From contig JADCRB010000030.1 in assembly GCA_021464245.1 (NCBI GenBank), forward strand, positions 3,798,213 through 3,862,212: a stretch of 64,000 nucleotides of DNA, in the 5' to 3' direction. Positions 12,738 through 24,032 of the stretch are shown here, one piece after another. The translations under genes and the position numbers were made by a program. Under the pieces are notes generated by a model. It searched no databases, was not told where the DNA came from, and saw only the letters and a list, made by a program, of their open reading frames with translations. Position 1 is the stretch's first letter, and the number at the start of each line of letters is the position of its first letter. Origin of the DNA: Carallia brachiata. Taxonomy: Eukaryota > Streptophyta > Magnoliopsida > Malpighiales > Rhizophoraceae.

Positions 12738-14727
12738 ATATATAATCAGATTGTACACAAAATAGTTCAGAAATGGACTTATATAATTTAATATTTCTTT
12801 CCTATAATTTAGCTTAGCGGCATGGAATGCATATTTCTTTGCTCCACTTATAAAATTTGTCCTTCTGAAAGGTTGTTTTGGATCTGTCATTTTTTTCTTT
12901 TGGATAAATGATCCGTGGCGGATTAAAATAGTCAGATCTAGCTAGTTGGTCGTGAGCCGGATTTATTGATACTTGACGTAATAATATTTTTGTAATGCCT
13001 GTTGATAAGCATGCTTGGACATGTGCCTAAGCATCTGACACCTCATAGATGTCAGCCATCTACCGGCCGACCTCACCGTTGCGTTGATGTTGGCCAAGCT
13101 ACTACACATCTTATACTCGCGGTGCGGGTATGATTCAAATTACTTAATAAAAAATTTTGAGAGTTTCGCGTTGAGAGATTCAAAAGAGTTTTAAAATAAC
13201 ATGAGTCGTTAGATGGTTGAATTCAGAAAAAAAAAATAAACTATTAAATACCATTGATAGGATTATGTCGCTGCTTTAGTACTACTCTAGTAAAACTGTA
13301 TATTTGTGCTTATTACTTCATTGGCACACATTTCTAATGAGAATTAGCATTTGCAGGTTGTCAAAGTGTACCAGAAGGATAACATTGCTTAAGGAAAGGT
13401 TTCATTTGTTTTTTTTTAAATAATTTCTGTATTTGTTAGTCAAAGATAAATTCTTCCATATGACATATCTAGGCAACATGTTATTCTTTTCACCCTTTTT
13501 AATTGGTCTTACAAATTTCTACCTCGAAAATTGTTGGGTCTAGATTCTTCACATATAATTTAGAGAGTACTGCACTTGTGTGAAACTCTCCGGGGCGGTC
13601 CTTTTCTTTTTGACAAACACCTATTGATGACGATGATGATAATATGCCCTATAATCTATACGAATCACAAGTGATCCATAGCAACTAAATTATAAACCAC
13701 TAGGTATAGTCTAACAGTCACCGAATATAAAATCAATAGAAGAATTGAGTTAGTGGGTTTTTCTCAATAATGGCAAACTGTTAACGACCTAAGATGAATT
13801 GTCAAGCCTAAGAATACAGTCTAACAACATATTTCTTTGTATATCAATAAGTTTTTCCTTTATGATATATAGAGTTGTTTTCAGACTAAAAGTTTGAAAT
13901 GTCAATCTGAATCGGAGCCGAGTAATAAGAAAAACATATTTCTCTTCATAACTTATGTAACAATTTTGTATGCATAACCAATGTAACATCCAAGGATGCT
14001 TTATTCATTTCTTTTCTTTCTTTTTTTTGGGTGTACATGTCCAAGGATGCTTTATTCTAACTTTCTCAGAGTTGTATAGATTGCAGCCAGTTTTATGAGA
14101 GAGAGAAATAGAAATTGATGCTAATTAACCTTAAGAATATGAGACCATATTAATTGGAATATGCGCTGAGACACATTGGTAGCTGCCATGACGTCATCTT
14201 TGCATGTGATTAAATTAAGGTTTTGGGATAATTAGGCCCTTGAATTGCGTGGTATATTGTCCTTGCCCATGTGACATATTTTACTTTGCTTCCATTGAGA
14301 ACAACTTTAAAATCCTTTTTTTTTCTTTTTTTTGAGGGATCATTTAGAGAGCCCCAAGCCCTCCTTTCAGTGCAATTCAAGTTCAGAGAACCATAGTCAT
14401 GCATTCACATCTCTTTGTGGTGCACTCTCTTCAATTTATCTTCTTTTTGTCACTTGGGAAAACAGTAAGAAGCTTCTTTAATCATTAATTAAAGACTTTG
14501 GGATTGTAAAGGAAAAAGAAAAAATGCAGGAATTCAGGGCATGATCATAAGGATGAGGTGCTAATTAAACAAAAGCCCCCTGCCAGGCAACTTGCTTAAA
14601 CTATTGAGGCATCAATTCTGGACTGTGTCAGAGAACTTATTTGGGAACTGTGGCTGGACTTATTAATTGTATATATATCCCATTGGACGGTGAAAATCAT
14701 ATGTAATTTCTCTTTCCTCTATCTTTA

Positions 14728-14758
<31 letters not shown>

Positions 14759-15844
14759 CACACCATCATATGAGAGAGAGGGGTAAAGAAGAAACTAAGG
14801 TTTGAATCCTAATTTTCTAATTTTCTTAGTTAAAAGTCACCGTTTCCAACCGTTTCAGCAATAACTGAATCTTATATGTATTTTAAATGTCAATTTGCAA
14901 AGGATAAGGCTTGATTTTGGAACAAGGGCTTTTAGATAGGCATGTTAAAACATAGTGGTCCGCCCCAGATTCTAGTTGGGTCTTCGTTGACAATCCGGCC
15001 CCCTGCTGATGGTTCGAACCCATTTTTGACTCTCTTGTTGGGTCTTTGTTGATAACCATGTTCCAGGTGATCTGTGTTATGTTGTAATATCTATGGGTTC
15101 TTGTGATGCTGCAATTATTTGGGCTGGGATCAGTTTGGTACAGATTTAGAGTCCAAAACTACCGTAAGCCTCACACACATGATATATCAAGAATTCAAAA
15201 CAACTGAATGTTGTGGTTTAACAATAAGAGTTCAATTGTGTCAAATCAAAGGATTGGGTTCAAATCTTTTTAGGGCATTCGGTAAGGATAAACTTGTATA
15301 CCTAGGCCTGACATTAGATTCACCATAACTAATTAACTGAATGCAATGCTTTCTAACGAGAAATTTGGGATACCACTCCCATTTTCTTATATCTTCATCA
15401 AAACCATTCAAACATAAATTCCTTTTTTTTTTTTTTTTTTGACATTAATAACCTTGGCCCTCTTAACTAACTTGATCCCGGTGCATGATAATAGTGTAAT
15501 GCCAAAAATTAGAACTCTTTGCTAAAACTTAACTAGGATGCCAATCAACAGTTGCAAATTTTTAGTAGATTTTGGTTAATTCTTTGAGAGTTCCTGCAGA
15601 TTCCAGTGGTAGAACTGCTAAACAATTAGTGGCATTTAATTTGATGAACCGAAAAAAAAAATGTAGATAATTAAGAGAAGCCAATAAAGCTTGAAAGATA
15701 TTGCAAAACATTAAAATCTCATCTTGCATGAAAACAATAACTAGCATTGCGATTTTATTAATCTCACTAGAGGAGCAAGAGTCCAAAGACTTGCAAATAG
15801 CATTGCCTCCGTTGTTTTATTCAGAATCTCGATCCAGTGGCCAT

Positions 15845-16563
15845 TTAGTGAATCCTGCAAAATGAAACAAAAAGCTTACAGATTAACCCTGCATCTTGTA
15901 AAACTGAACTCATCTCGTGACCAAAAATTAAATCTTGGTGGGATGCAATTTGGACACAAAATATTTTTTATACCACATATAATTAAATCATTAAGGACCG
16001 ATGAACAATAGATTACTGTTACTGGAGTCATCTAGAATTCTCGGTTCAAATCCCAGTCGGAACCAATTAACTGAAAAGATAAATGTTCATTAAGGACTTG
16101 TTCAGTTTATCCGACAGTCATTTTGGACAACTTTGATAAAATTATTTTGAGAAACTTTAATGAGATAAATTTATATTAAGTTAGGGAATTAGCGAATAAA
16201 TATATATGCTTCTATACTCACGTTTCGCAATTGGTGCTAACGGAGACAGGGAAGCCAACATTGATGTGGCAAGCCCCAGGAATCTTAGTCAAGAACTGGT
16301 CTTTAATGCCTAAGGACTTGCCAGCGGGCCTTCAAGCACCGGCACACCGCCTTCTTGTCTTCAACTGACTTCACAGTTTGAGCCAGAGATTGAAGATTGC
16401 TGCAGCATGCTGGAGAGGGATTCGAGGCCTTGCCGGTGGCAAACCCAACGCAAGCAGCCGCCTTGGCGTCCACGGTGCTGCAAGGGATCGCTGCCTCACC
16501 AATGCTAGCCACGCAGAAGATGAAGGAGAGGAGGAAAAGCACAGAGAAGAAGAGGTTCTTCAT
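15845..16563 (-). CDS. Non-specific lipid-transfer protein (frameshifted as sequenced)
   Basis: Small secreted eight-cysteine protein that carries lipids at the cell surface. Exon 1 runs 16563-16222 and a 10-base exon 2 15854-15845, joined by a GT-AG intron; a tiny last exon just after the eighth cysteine is typical of plant LTP genes. A signal peptide (residues 1 to about 25, leucine/phenylalanine rich, ending GEA) precedes the motif: C in AIPC, C in AAAC, CC in PACC, CRC, then C in GACH and C in TNC. The reading frame breaks after CRCLKA: the run CCC (plus-strand ggg at 16326-16328) puts translation out of frame and into an early stop at 16303. One base fewer, or two more, would restore all eight cysteines and an ending NCETIH. 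A TATA box (TATAAAAG, plus-strand 16653-16660) lies about 95 bp upstream of the ATG. Either a recent pseudogene or a sequence error. Confidence 0.85.
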
Positions 16564-16652
16564 TGTTAATGTATAGAAGCAATGAAATTTTGAGTGATAT
16601 GCAAGGCAAGGGAATGTCAGTTGATGATGGGGTTGGGCCTGGGGTTGGTGGG

Positions 16653-16660
16653 CTTTTATA
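16653..16660 (-). promoter_or_regulatory. TATA box of the lipid-transfer protein gene
   Basis: TATAAAAG on the minus strand, about 95 bases upstream of the ATG at 16563. Position and sequence fit a plant TATA element for a highly expressed small secreted protein. Confidence 0.6.
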
Positions 16661-17013
16661 GAGAAAATAATCCAAGAGAAATTGAAGAGAAGGCTCTATC
16701 TTAATTGATTCCAAGGTTGCAAGACCCAAGAAGATGTCTGCTCTGGTCTCTCCACAGGGATTAAAGCCACAATTCTTGGACGGTACACACGCTACCTTAT
16801 CTCATCCAAGGCACTTAATTTCTTCCGTCCTCACATTTATTGGGTGGCAGTGATTATTTCAAGAGGTTTCCAGAGCAAAACGTCTAACAGGAGCTGCCAA
16901 TCTATTGCAGGATAATCAACGATCAAATGTGGCTAATCGAACGTACCAAAAAAAGTATACCACTAGTATGTGTCAACATAGAAGTATCAAAAATGGTATT
17001 TATAATTAGAATA

Positions 17014-17855
17014 GGCATAAAATAAAATTCCACTTTTTATGTTTGAAAATTTTTTATTTTTATCCATTTTTTTTTTTTGGTTGAATTTCACCGTTCACGT
17101 CGCATCACGAGGCGTCACGTGGCATGTTATTTCAGATTAAGTCTGCCACATTCGAAAACGAGCGCTAACGTGACAATTTTTAATTTAAAAAAAATGAAAA
17201 TTTAAAAAAAAATCAAAAAGAAAGGTAAAAGGAAATTTTTTTTTCAGAAAAATATATGAAAAAAAAGTAATTATATATTTTTCTCAAAGTTCAAAAAAAG
17301 AGGTAAAAGGAAGAAAAAGTTTTTTAGAAAAAATACGAAAATAAAAAAATATTATATATTTTTCCCAAATCTAAAAAAAAAAAGGTAATAGAAATTTTAT
17401 TTTCTAAAAAAAATAAAATTTGAGAATTTCGATTTCTAAAAACAAAAAAAAAATTAAAAATTCAGAATTTCAGTTTTAAAAAAATAAAAAATAAAAATTT
17501 TGTTTTAGAAAAAAAAACGCATTTTTCTTTTTGATTTTTGAAAACAAAAATTTTGAATTTTCTTTTTTATTAGCTATAAAAATTTTAAATTTTTTTGTTT
17601 TTTAGAAAATAAAATTTGGATTTAAAAAAAAAAGAAAATTAAAAACTGTCACGTTAGTATTCGTTTGCTGACGCAGCATATAATGTGGCAAACTTATTCT
17701 GAGGTGGCATGCCACGTGACGCGATGTGGCGAAGTAAACGACAAAGGACAATTTTCAATTATGAAATTAATGTGGAAGGTAGAATTTAACAAAAAAATGA
17801 AGTGAATAAAAATTGAAAAAGGCCAAACATGTAGGGTGGATTTTTATTTTATGCC
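17014..17855. mobile_element. Non-autonomous Mutator-like foldback element (MULE-MITE)
   Basis: An 842-bp element starts GGCATAAAATAAAA and ends TTTTATTTTATGCC. It is flanked by a perfect 9-bp target-site duplication ATTAGAATA (17005-17013 and 17856-17864), the Mutator-superfamily hallmark. The inverted repeats are long, roughly 190-215 bp each, and imperfect: for example CGTCACGTGGCATG on the left pairs with CATGCCACGTGACG on the right, and CTAACGTGACA pairs with TGTCACGTTAG. The interior is A/T homopolymer-rich with no coding capacity. It lies about 450 bp upstream of the lipid-transfer protein ATG. The intact duplication suggests a fairly recent insertion. Confidence 0.88.
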
Positions 17856-19019
17856 ATTAGAATATTTTTGGTGGAAATCTTTTAATGGATTAAAGTGATA
17901 TAAATTATTACATGACTAAATTTAATTAAAAAAACAACATATTAAAACTATCAAATAAATTATATAACCGCCTCAGTACTATTTAAAATATAATTTCATA
18001 CTTTTGATTAACTCGTGGTCTTGTAAAATTGTCAAACAAACTAATGGAAAAACGTATCTCGAAGTTAGACAGAGTCCTTCGATATAAGCATATGCATGGT
18101 AAGATAAAAATAAAATTTAAGAAAGTAGATTGATAATGTTTTTTTTTTAACAAACAAAAAAAATTTATCGCAGGCTATATTAGTTATTTAATCTATGAGT
18201 TGAGATTAAAGTAATCTCCATTTATTTAAGTTTTGTTTAACTACTCTTAAGGAGTAGACCCATTACTTAAACACCAGCACAGTCGAATATGGCTCCGTCG
18301 CTGGAGACCACGATAATTAACGAGCTGATTCTCAATACTGCGCATCACAACTTATACTAAAAATAATCCTCAACATATGTCAATTAAAGGGGAGCGCGAG
18401 TGCAGTCCCCAACAAAGAAAGTTTTTAATAATGAAGCCATTAAAAACTAAACTTATTTATGAGTCAAGTTCCAATATTCTACATTATAAACTTTATTATG
18501 GAGTGCACAATGGTCTTATCTATTTACTTATCTTTGTGTAATAAGAGGTGTTTTTTCTATTTTGATCAAAAGGAAAAGAGTATTAATATAATCTGACTGT
18601 ATACATAAATTTAATACAAAGGTATTGAAAAAATTTATACAGAATAGAATACAAGACGTCAAAGTTTACATTGACTCGGTCGTAGCGACTATTAATTAAC
18701 GGAACACACGGTCCATTTTAACAAAATCTTCTAATAGGAGAAGAAACTAAAATTAAGTTAAATCTACATAAAATTGAAGTTTCAAACAAATCTTCTTGTG
18801 TGGATGAAGATGTGTATTGTTACACAAATAGCATTTCAACGAACTTACAACAGAATTGACAAGAGATGTCCGATAACAATTTTCCACAATTCTAAACTAC
18901 AACTGAACACAATAAAATTCCAACACAACTAGATACGCATAAAAAAATATACCAATCAAACAAAACTTAACACCTATCCCAAAATAAGTCAACACAGCCA
19001 ATCCCACCAAAACCAGAAT

Positions 19020-19560
19020 TTGTGGTGGCAGGCAGAGGATGGTGACGGTGGTGGCAGCAAGGCCGCGACGACAACACTAGGCACAGTAGTGGGGGCATTG
19101 GCAGCGCTATCAACAATGGTGTGAGCAGTAGCGGCTGCGCTGATGGTAGTAGTGCGGGGGCTGCACCGGCCGCGACAGTGGCTTTTTTGGCGACTCTAGC
19201 CCTGGCAGCAAAGGAAGCAGCGACTCCAATAGTACAAACTGCGACCCTGGCGATGTTACATTCATCAGCTGCGTGGAGGTTTGGAATGGCAATGGCCTGA
19301 CGGCGTCATCACCGGAGATGAAAACCGAAAGCATGAAATAGACGACGGAGGTGTGGAAGTTCTAGATCCACCACCAAGATAATTATGGGTTTCTTTATTG
19401 AGACTATTTGAAAACTAAAATAACTAAAGAAACATCAAAGGAAACATAGATGGCAGGGAAAGACGGGAGGGACGGAGCAGAAGCTTTAGGGGTTAGGGGA
19501 GGAGAGATAGAGGAGAAAAGAAAGGAAGGAGAGAAGACTGGTTGCCGGCAATGGTGGGCT
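19020..19560. other. GC-rich low-complexity island, likely repeat-derived
   Basis: About 500 bp is much richer in G/C than its flanks and dominated by GCN/GGN trinucleotides (GGCAGC, GGTGGC, GCGGCTGC), followed by a purine-rich tract (19440-19540). It has open stretches in more than one frame but none gives a recognisable protein. It could be a captured coding fragment inside a degraded transposable element or a retro-copy remnant. Confidence 0.4.
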
Positions 19561-21071
19561 GCACAGGTATTTTGTTTTCAACTTTGTGTGATAAGATATA
19601 TAAACAAAAACAAAAGAGGAAACTGAATTGATATTCTTTTTATACGTTGTTAATAAGTTTATTACACATTAATATTAATTAAATTACACATTATGAATTT
19701 TCAAAGTTCTTACACTTTCTTTTTTTTTTTAATTTATGACATGGAATACATGTAAGATTTATATACAATAAACCCATTGACAATATGCATAAAGGGCATT
19801 AGTCTGTCACTGCGTCGGCCTTATCAGCGTGCATATACCATTTCTATTTTAGCTATATTTCCCTTTTTCTTTTTCATTTTTCCCTGTCTATAATTTGATT
19901 TTGAAAATTGAATTTTAAGACTTTTAAAAAAATAAACAATTCAAACTAAACGCAGAGAGCTACTTGTGCTAGAACGGGAATAATTTCTTAAAAACTTGTA
20001 TCCGCCATTAAATTTTGAGTATTATAAAAAGCTCTAGTTATTCTTAATAATAAGACTGAGTAACATTTTGCTTCTTTCAAGTGTGTCATTTTCGTTCTGC
20101 TCAAAACAAAACAATCCGATGTGTTTTTCAAGCAAAAAAACATTGGACATTCCCTCCCAAATCATTTCCATACTATCAGATTTCATTATATATATATATG
20201 TATCAAGATAACTAATTAGAGAGTACTCGTGTAGATAACTAAAAATTATAACCGTAGGTCAATCTCAAGCTTGCAAGGTCTACTTGGAGTTCCATTATAT
20301 GGTTGTTTTCAACAAATTTAAACCAGCAAACATCATTCTCTTTTGTTGAATGTCGTCTTTGGTTCCTGGGCCTAATAGTGATGACCACGTCTAGCCCTTG
20401 GGTTGACACGCCGACCGAAACATACTTTTTTCGATATGTAATATCACATTTGCTGAATTAGATAAAATAATCCTTCTTAAGGAATTCTTTAGGCTAAAGA
20501 TATATTTATTTCCGTATAGTCGTAAGAAATATTAATGATCATTGTTGGATAACATATAATTTACTCTTTTATAAATTTAATATAGAGGTCAAGTCTATTA
20601 TATAGTACAACTAACACAATATTCTTTAATTAGGTGTCATCTTTACTTTTTTTATTTTATTAAAAAAATAATAAAATACATTTGAAACTAACAGAGTTGT
20701 TTTATTTTATTTTATTTTTTAAACACCAGGCCGAGTCTTAATGAACATAATGAATATCGTTATTGATGCAAAAATGTAAATTGGATGGGTTTTTTTTTTA
20801 AGTGAGCTTTAGGAAAACGCTAAAATTTACTCTAATGTGACATAAAAATTGGGTGCTTATTTTACGAAAACAATTAATGTATAAAACAAAGGATAAAGTT
20901 AGTAAAACCGCCGAACATACTCTTTTTTCTTTAAATCTGTAATCCAACTAACTGAAAGTCTATACTTGAATTTATAAAAGGAAGGGGATGCGGCCCGGGA
21001 GAGTTCGAAGCTCGCCTTGGCTGGTAGGGGGTGTGCTAACGCCCACCCACGCACATGACCTTTTTTTTTTT

Positions 21072-21330
21072 TAAAAAAAAATCTTTCTTTTTTTTGATCA
21101 TTTAAATGAGAAAGCGATGATGGTACTGCGACAGTCTTCTCAAGGGACATTAGTTCTCCTCTCGATGATGCGAATGGTCTAGATAGTTCCGGCAGAACTC
21201 GTACCAAAGAGATTTAGATTTAGTCGCACTCAAGGGTCTTAGTTCAAGCGACATTACGTTTGAAAGTATTTGAATTCAGAATCTTTCACTTGAAATCTGC
21301 GCGCTTTAACCAACTAAACTACAACCAGGG
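21072..21330 (-). mobile_element. tRNA-derived SINE-like element
   Basis: On the minus strand an A-box-like TAGTTTAGTTGG (plus-strand 21310-21321) is followed by a B-box-like GAATTCAAATACT (plus-strand 21265-21277). The order and the 32-bp gap fit an RNA polymerase III internal promoter. The body ends near a long A/T homopolymer at 21061-21080. This fits a tRNA-derived SINE head. A second B-box-like GAGCTTCGAACTCTC lies just beyond (near plus-strand 21000-21015), so two SINE-type units may be nested. No target duplication was identified. Confidence 0.45.
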
Positions 21331-21427
21331 GTGGTTTTTTTTAAATGTTAGCACATACTCTTTTTTAATGGAAAGAAGAGGAACTCCTTTTTTTTTTTGG
21401 GTTAAAAGAGGAACTCTTTTCTTTTTT

Positions 21428-21429
<2 letters not shown>

Positions 21430-21467
<38 letters not shown>
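21430..21467. repeat. 38-base poly-G run
   Basis: Thirty-eight uninterrupted G residues, exceptional in an AT-rich genome. It lies between two copies of CTCTTTTTTAATGGAAAGAAGAGGA (starting about 21359 and 21484), so it sits inside a local tandem duplication. The exact length is unlikely to be reliable. Confidence 0.9.
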
Positions 21468-21468
<1 letters not shown>

Positions 21469-21518
21469 GGTGTGAAGAGGAACTCTTTTTTAATGGAAAG
21501 AAGAGGAGATCACGACAT

Positions 21519-21866
21519 ATGTTCAGGCCTCAAAATTTAGGTCTGATTGGACACTATGGGCTTACTATCTGGATCGTAGCCCTACTCTTTCAGAGCCTCA
21601 ATACCAAATTCATGGAGCCCGCCAACTGCGACTCCGATGGCCTCAAGTTCGAGAACCCAGATGAGATGTGGGGAGAACTCTCAGAGACAACCAAAGTAAA
21701 CCCAGCGGTACAGCGTTTCCTACTGGGATGTAATGTGAGCTCAATTCCTCAAAGCAAAAGAGATCCTTTCTTTTTTGTTTTATGGCGTTTCTTTCAAATC
21801 AACATTATCATCTACGTATGCTTGCTAGCCTTCCCAATCCCACTAACTGTTGGAATTACGTTTTGA
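21519..21866 (+). other. Exon-like open frame, unrecognised
   Basis: A 115-residue frame whose central part (about 21540-21730) is noticeably richer in G/C than its surroundings, giving MEPANCDSDG and then FENPDEMWGEL-type sequence. A potential splice donor (AAT|GTGAGC) lies at about 21734. I recognise no domain, and no partner exon is evident up- or downstream. It may be a fragment of a gene or of a transposable element; chance is also possible. Confidence 0.25.
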
Positions 21867-22354
21867 AATTACCTGTAAATGAATAAAAAATACGTAAATC
21901 ATATTATAAATTATTTGTGGTCTAGAGCTGAAAATGCCTTTCTAATCCTAAATTTTTATTAAAAAAAGAAAGAAAGAAAAAAAACAGTATCATCATCTAT
22001 GTTAAGTTTATTGAGATGCTAGGACAAATACCTTTGATCTCTAGAAATCAAAGGTTAGTTTTATGTTGTGTTTCACTTCTCACTGCTTTAGCTAAGAGGG
22101 TTCTTATTGTCCTGATGTATAGTTATTTTTCTTGTATATGATTTCCCATTTGCTACAACTTGAGAGACACAGAAGAAATGTGCATTTCAATTCACCCAAA
22201 AGTTCAAAAAGAGAGTGTCTAGTTATTTGCTGATATCATATTGCTGGACCAGGACCAGAGGGGGATCTCCAAAGGAACTGTTTTACTGCAAAAAACTTTA
22301 TCCTTTGACAACAGTCGAGTCATAGTCAAATGAGATGTATTGGCACTGGCGGCA

Positions 22355-24032
22355 CTATTTTGATTGAATTTGTTTGTGTCCTTTGCCTCCATTTCCAAGC
22401 GATCTTCTGTAATTTCGAGACAAGACCGGGCAAGATTCATAGACATGCCTTATCATATCATATATCTGATTCAGGCTTGGGTGTTTAGTGGTTGATTGAT
22501 CAGTGCACAATAGCCCCAGCTCGACTCCATGTTTGGCTTGGTCAAACATATCCTCTGATAGTTTCATTCTTGAGTCAATGACATTGGTCAAATTTCCAGG
22601 GTGATAATAATTCATTCTGATATGCTCAATAAAACCAGCCTCACCGCTCTCGGATTCTTCTTTGGCTGGTCTGCTTACAATCATCTCCAGTAGAAATACT
22701 CCAACCTTGTAAATACCTGGAAAGCCGTCCAAAGTAGATACAGATTAACTTAACAGCGATACAAATAGAAAATAGATTAAGAGAATTAAGCATACTTCTG
22801 TTGTTAGAATTTTGATCTGAAACTTTGAATCTGGAAATCATCGGCTCTAGATTATCTGACAGCAGGACACTTTGTGTCCTGAGATCGTAATGCACTAGAG
22901 GCCACTGTCTTTGCAGGTAACAAATGCCTTCCAGGACTCCCATTAGCACTTTCAGCCTCAGTTTCCATGGAGGAGCTGACTCTGACAGCCACATTTGGAC
23001 GTTCTGTCCGTCTGTCCATTCTGTTACAATGGCTCTCAGCTTTCTGTCATTACACCAACCAAGTACTTGAACCAAGTTCTTGTGGCATAATTGAACTAGA
23101 ACTCTGCATTCGTTGACGAATTTCCGGCTGTTCTCCTTTGAAATGCTATCCCAGTAAATTTCTATCCTGACGTCAGTACCATCTCGCAGGCTTCCTCTGT
23201 ACATGTGCACTCTCTCATTTTTAAACACCAGATTTTTCCTTGAAAACCTGCAAGTCGCTGCCTTAAGCATTGATGGTGTAAACTTATGCTTTTTCCGGAG
23301 AAATCTTGGTAGATAGTCTGGCCTTCGGAAACATAGCCAACCCAAGCAACACACCATCAGAATTACGAAAATTGGAAATCCTATTAACAGAAATATAGCC
23401 TTCATTGTATAGTTCCTGTGACTCGGGAGGAGACCAGAATGAAGAAAACTAGAAAGATTGAATCTTTTGAAGAACTGGGAATCCGAAATTTTACTCTCTG
23501 AAAACCTGTTATAAGACAAGTTGAGAAATGTCAAGTTCTTAAGAGGAGTAAAACTTTCTATCGGGAGATCACCAGTAAGGCCATTGAAACTCATATCAAG
23601 AGCCTGGATTTGGGCACAAGTTAGAATGTCCATTGGAAAACTACCCGTCAAAGAGCTGTTGGCCAAATCAATGGAGAGAATGCTTAAGGGGCAGTATTTC
23701 CAGAAGAAGTCATATGACAAGTAAAGTGGTGCAATCTTGGGGCGGTTCCTGAGGTCTACTTTGGGGAATGATTCGACACAATTCGGGTTCTTCGACTCAT
23801 TACAAAGATGACTGGCCACAATGGTGGACTTGAAGATCTCATTGAGGTCCATAGGTGAGGAGTTGCAGTATCTGAGAGACGGATTGTTAGCACAATTGGT
23901 CATGATTGTGTTTTTGAAGTCCGGTGGGGGCTTCAGGTTCGTAAGGTCCTCTACAACTGTTGCACAGAATGTTGTAGAAATTGATACTAAGAATAGGAGA
24001 AGAAGGAGAAATGTTGCAGATAGGGAAGCCAT
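22355..24032 (-). CDS. LRR receptor-like pseudokinase
   Basis: Probable plasma-membrane receptor that signals without its own catalysis. Two exons, 24032-22796 and 22716-22355, with a 79-bp intron; 532 residues. I chose the ATG at 24032 because it opens directly on a signal peptide (MASLSATFLL to about residue 24); an in-frame ATG 13 codons upstream would bury it. A cysteine-containing N-terminal domain (about 30-110) leads to two or three degenerate leucine-rich repeats (about 117-180), a transmembrane helix at about 212-234, then a kinase fold from about 250 to 505. Key catalytic residues are absent: the VAIK lysine position reads VRIEIYW, the HRD loop is HYD (381-383) and the DFG segment reads SRFKV. 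The intron interrupts subdomain IX (SIYKVGVFLLEM). The frame is intact, so this looks like a conserved pseudokinase and not a decayed gene. The family is clear; the orthologue is not. Confidence 0.85.

Larger units (their letters stand above)
7500..15844. other. Long gene-poor intergenic region
   Basis: I see no credible gene across these 8 kb. The content is AT-rich with scattered short repeats, poly-A/T tracts, a (TA)n run at about 11453-11479, a foldback at 12611-12737, and short CT/TA microsatellites near 14730-14760. The segment at about 8112-8825 begins with TGTTTGGTTTA and ends with AACCAAACACG, so it may be another degenerate MITE. Open frames in this region are short and lack domains. 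Confidence 0.6.
17865..22354. other. Intergenic region rich in repeats
   Basis: Apart from the GC-rich island, SINE-like sequence, G run and exon-like fragment listed separately, I see only AT-rich non-coding sequence here. Confidence 0.5.

Noticed and set aside
14940..15130. tRNA or SINE suggested by GGTTCGAACCC
   Set aside because: Only the B-box-like motif and a short internal repeat (GTTGGGTCTTYGTTGA) are visible; there is no paired A box.
16020..16060. tRNA gene suggested by CGGTTCAAATCCCAGTCGG
   Set aside because: A B-box-like motif is present, but no acceptor-stem or anticodon-arm pairing could be built; it lies in the LTP intron and is probably a SINE fragment or chance.
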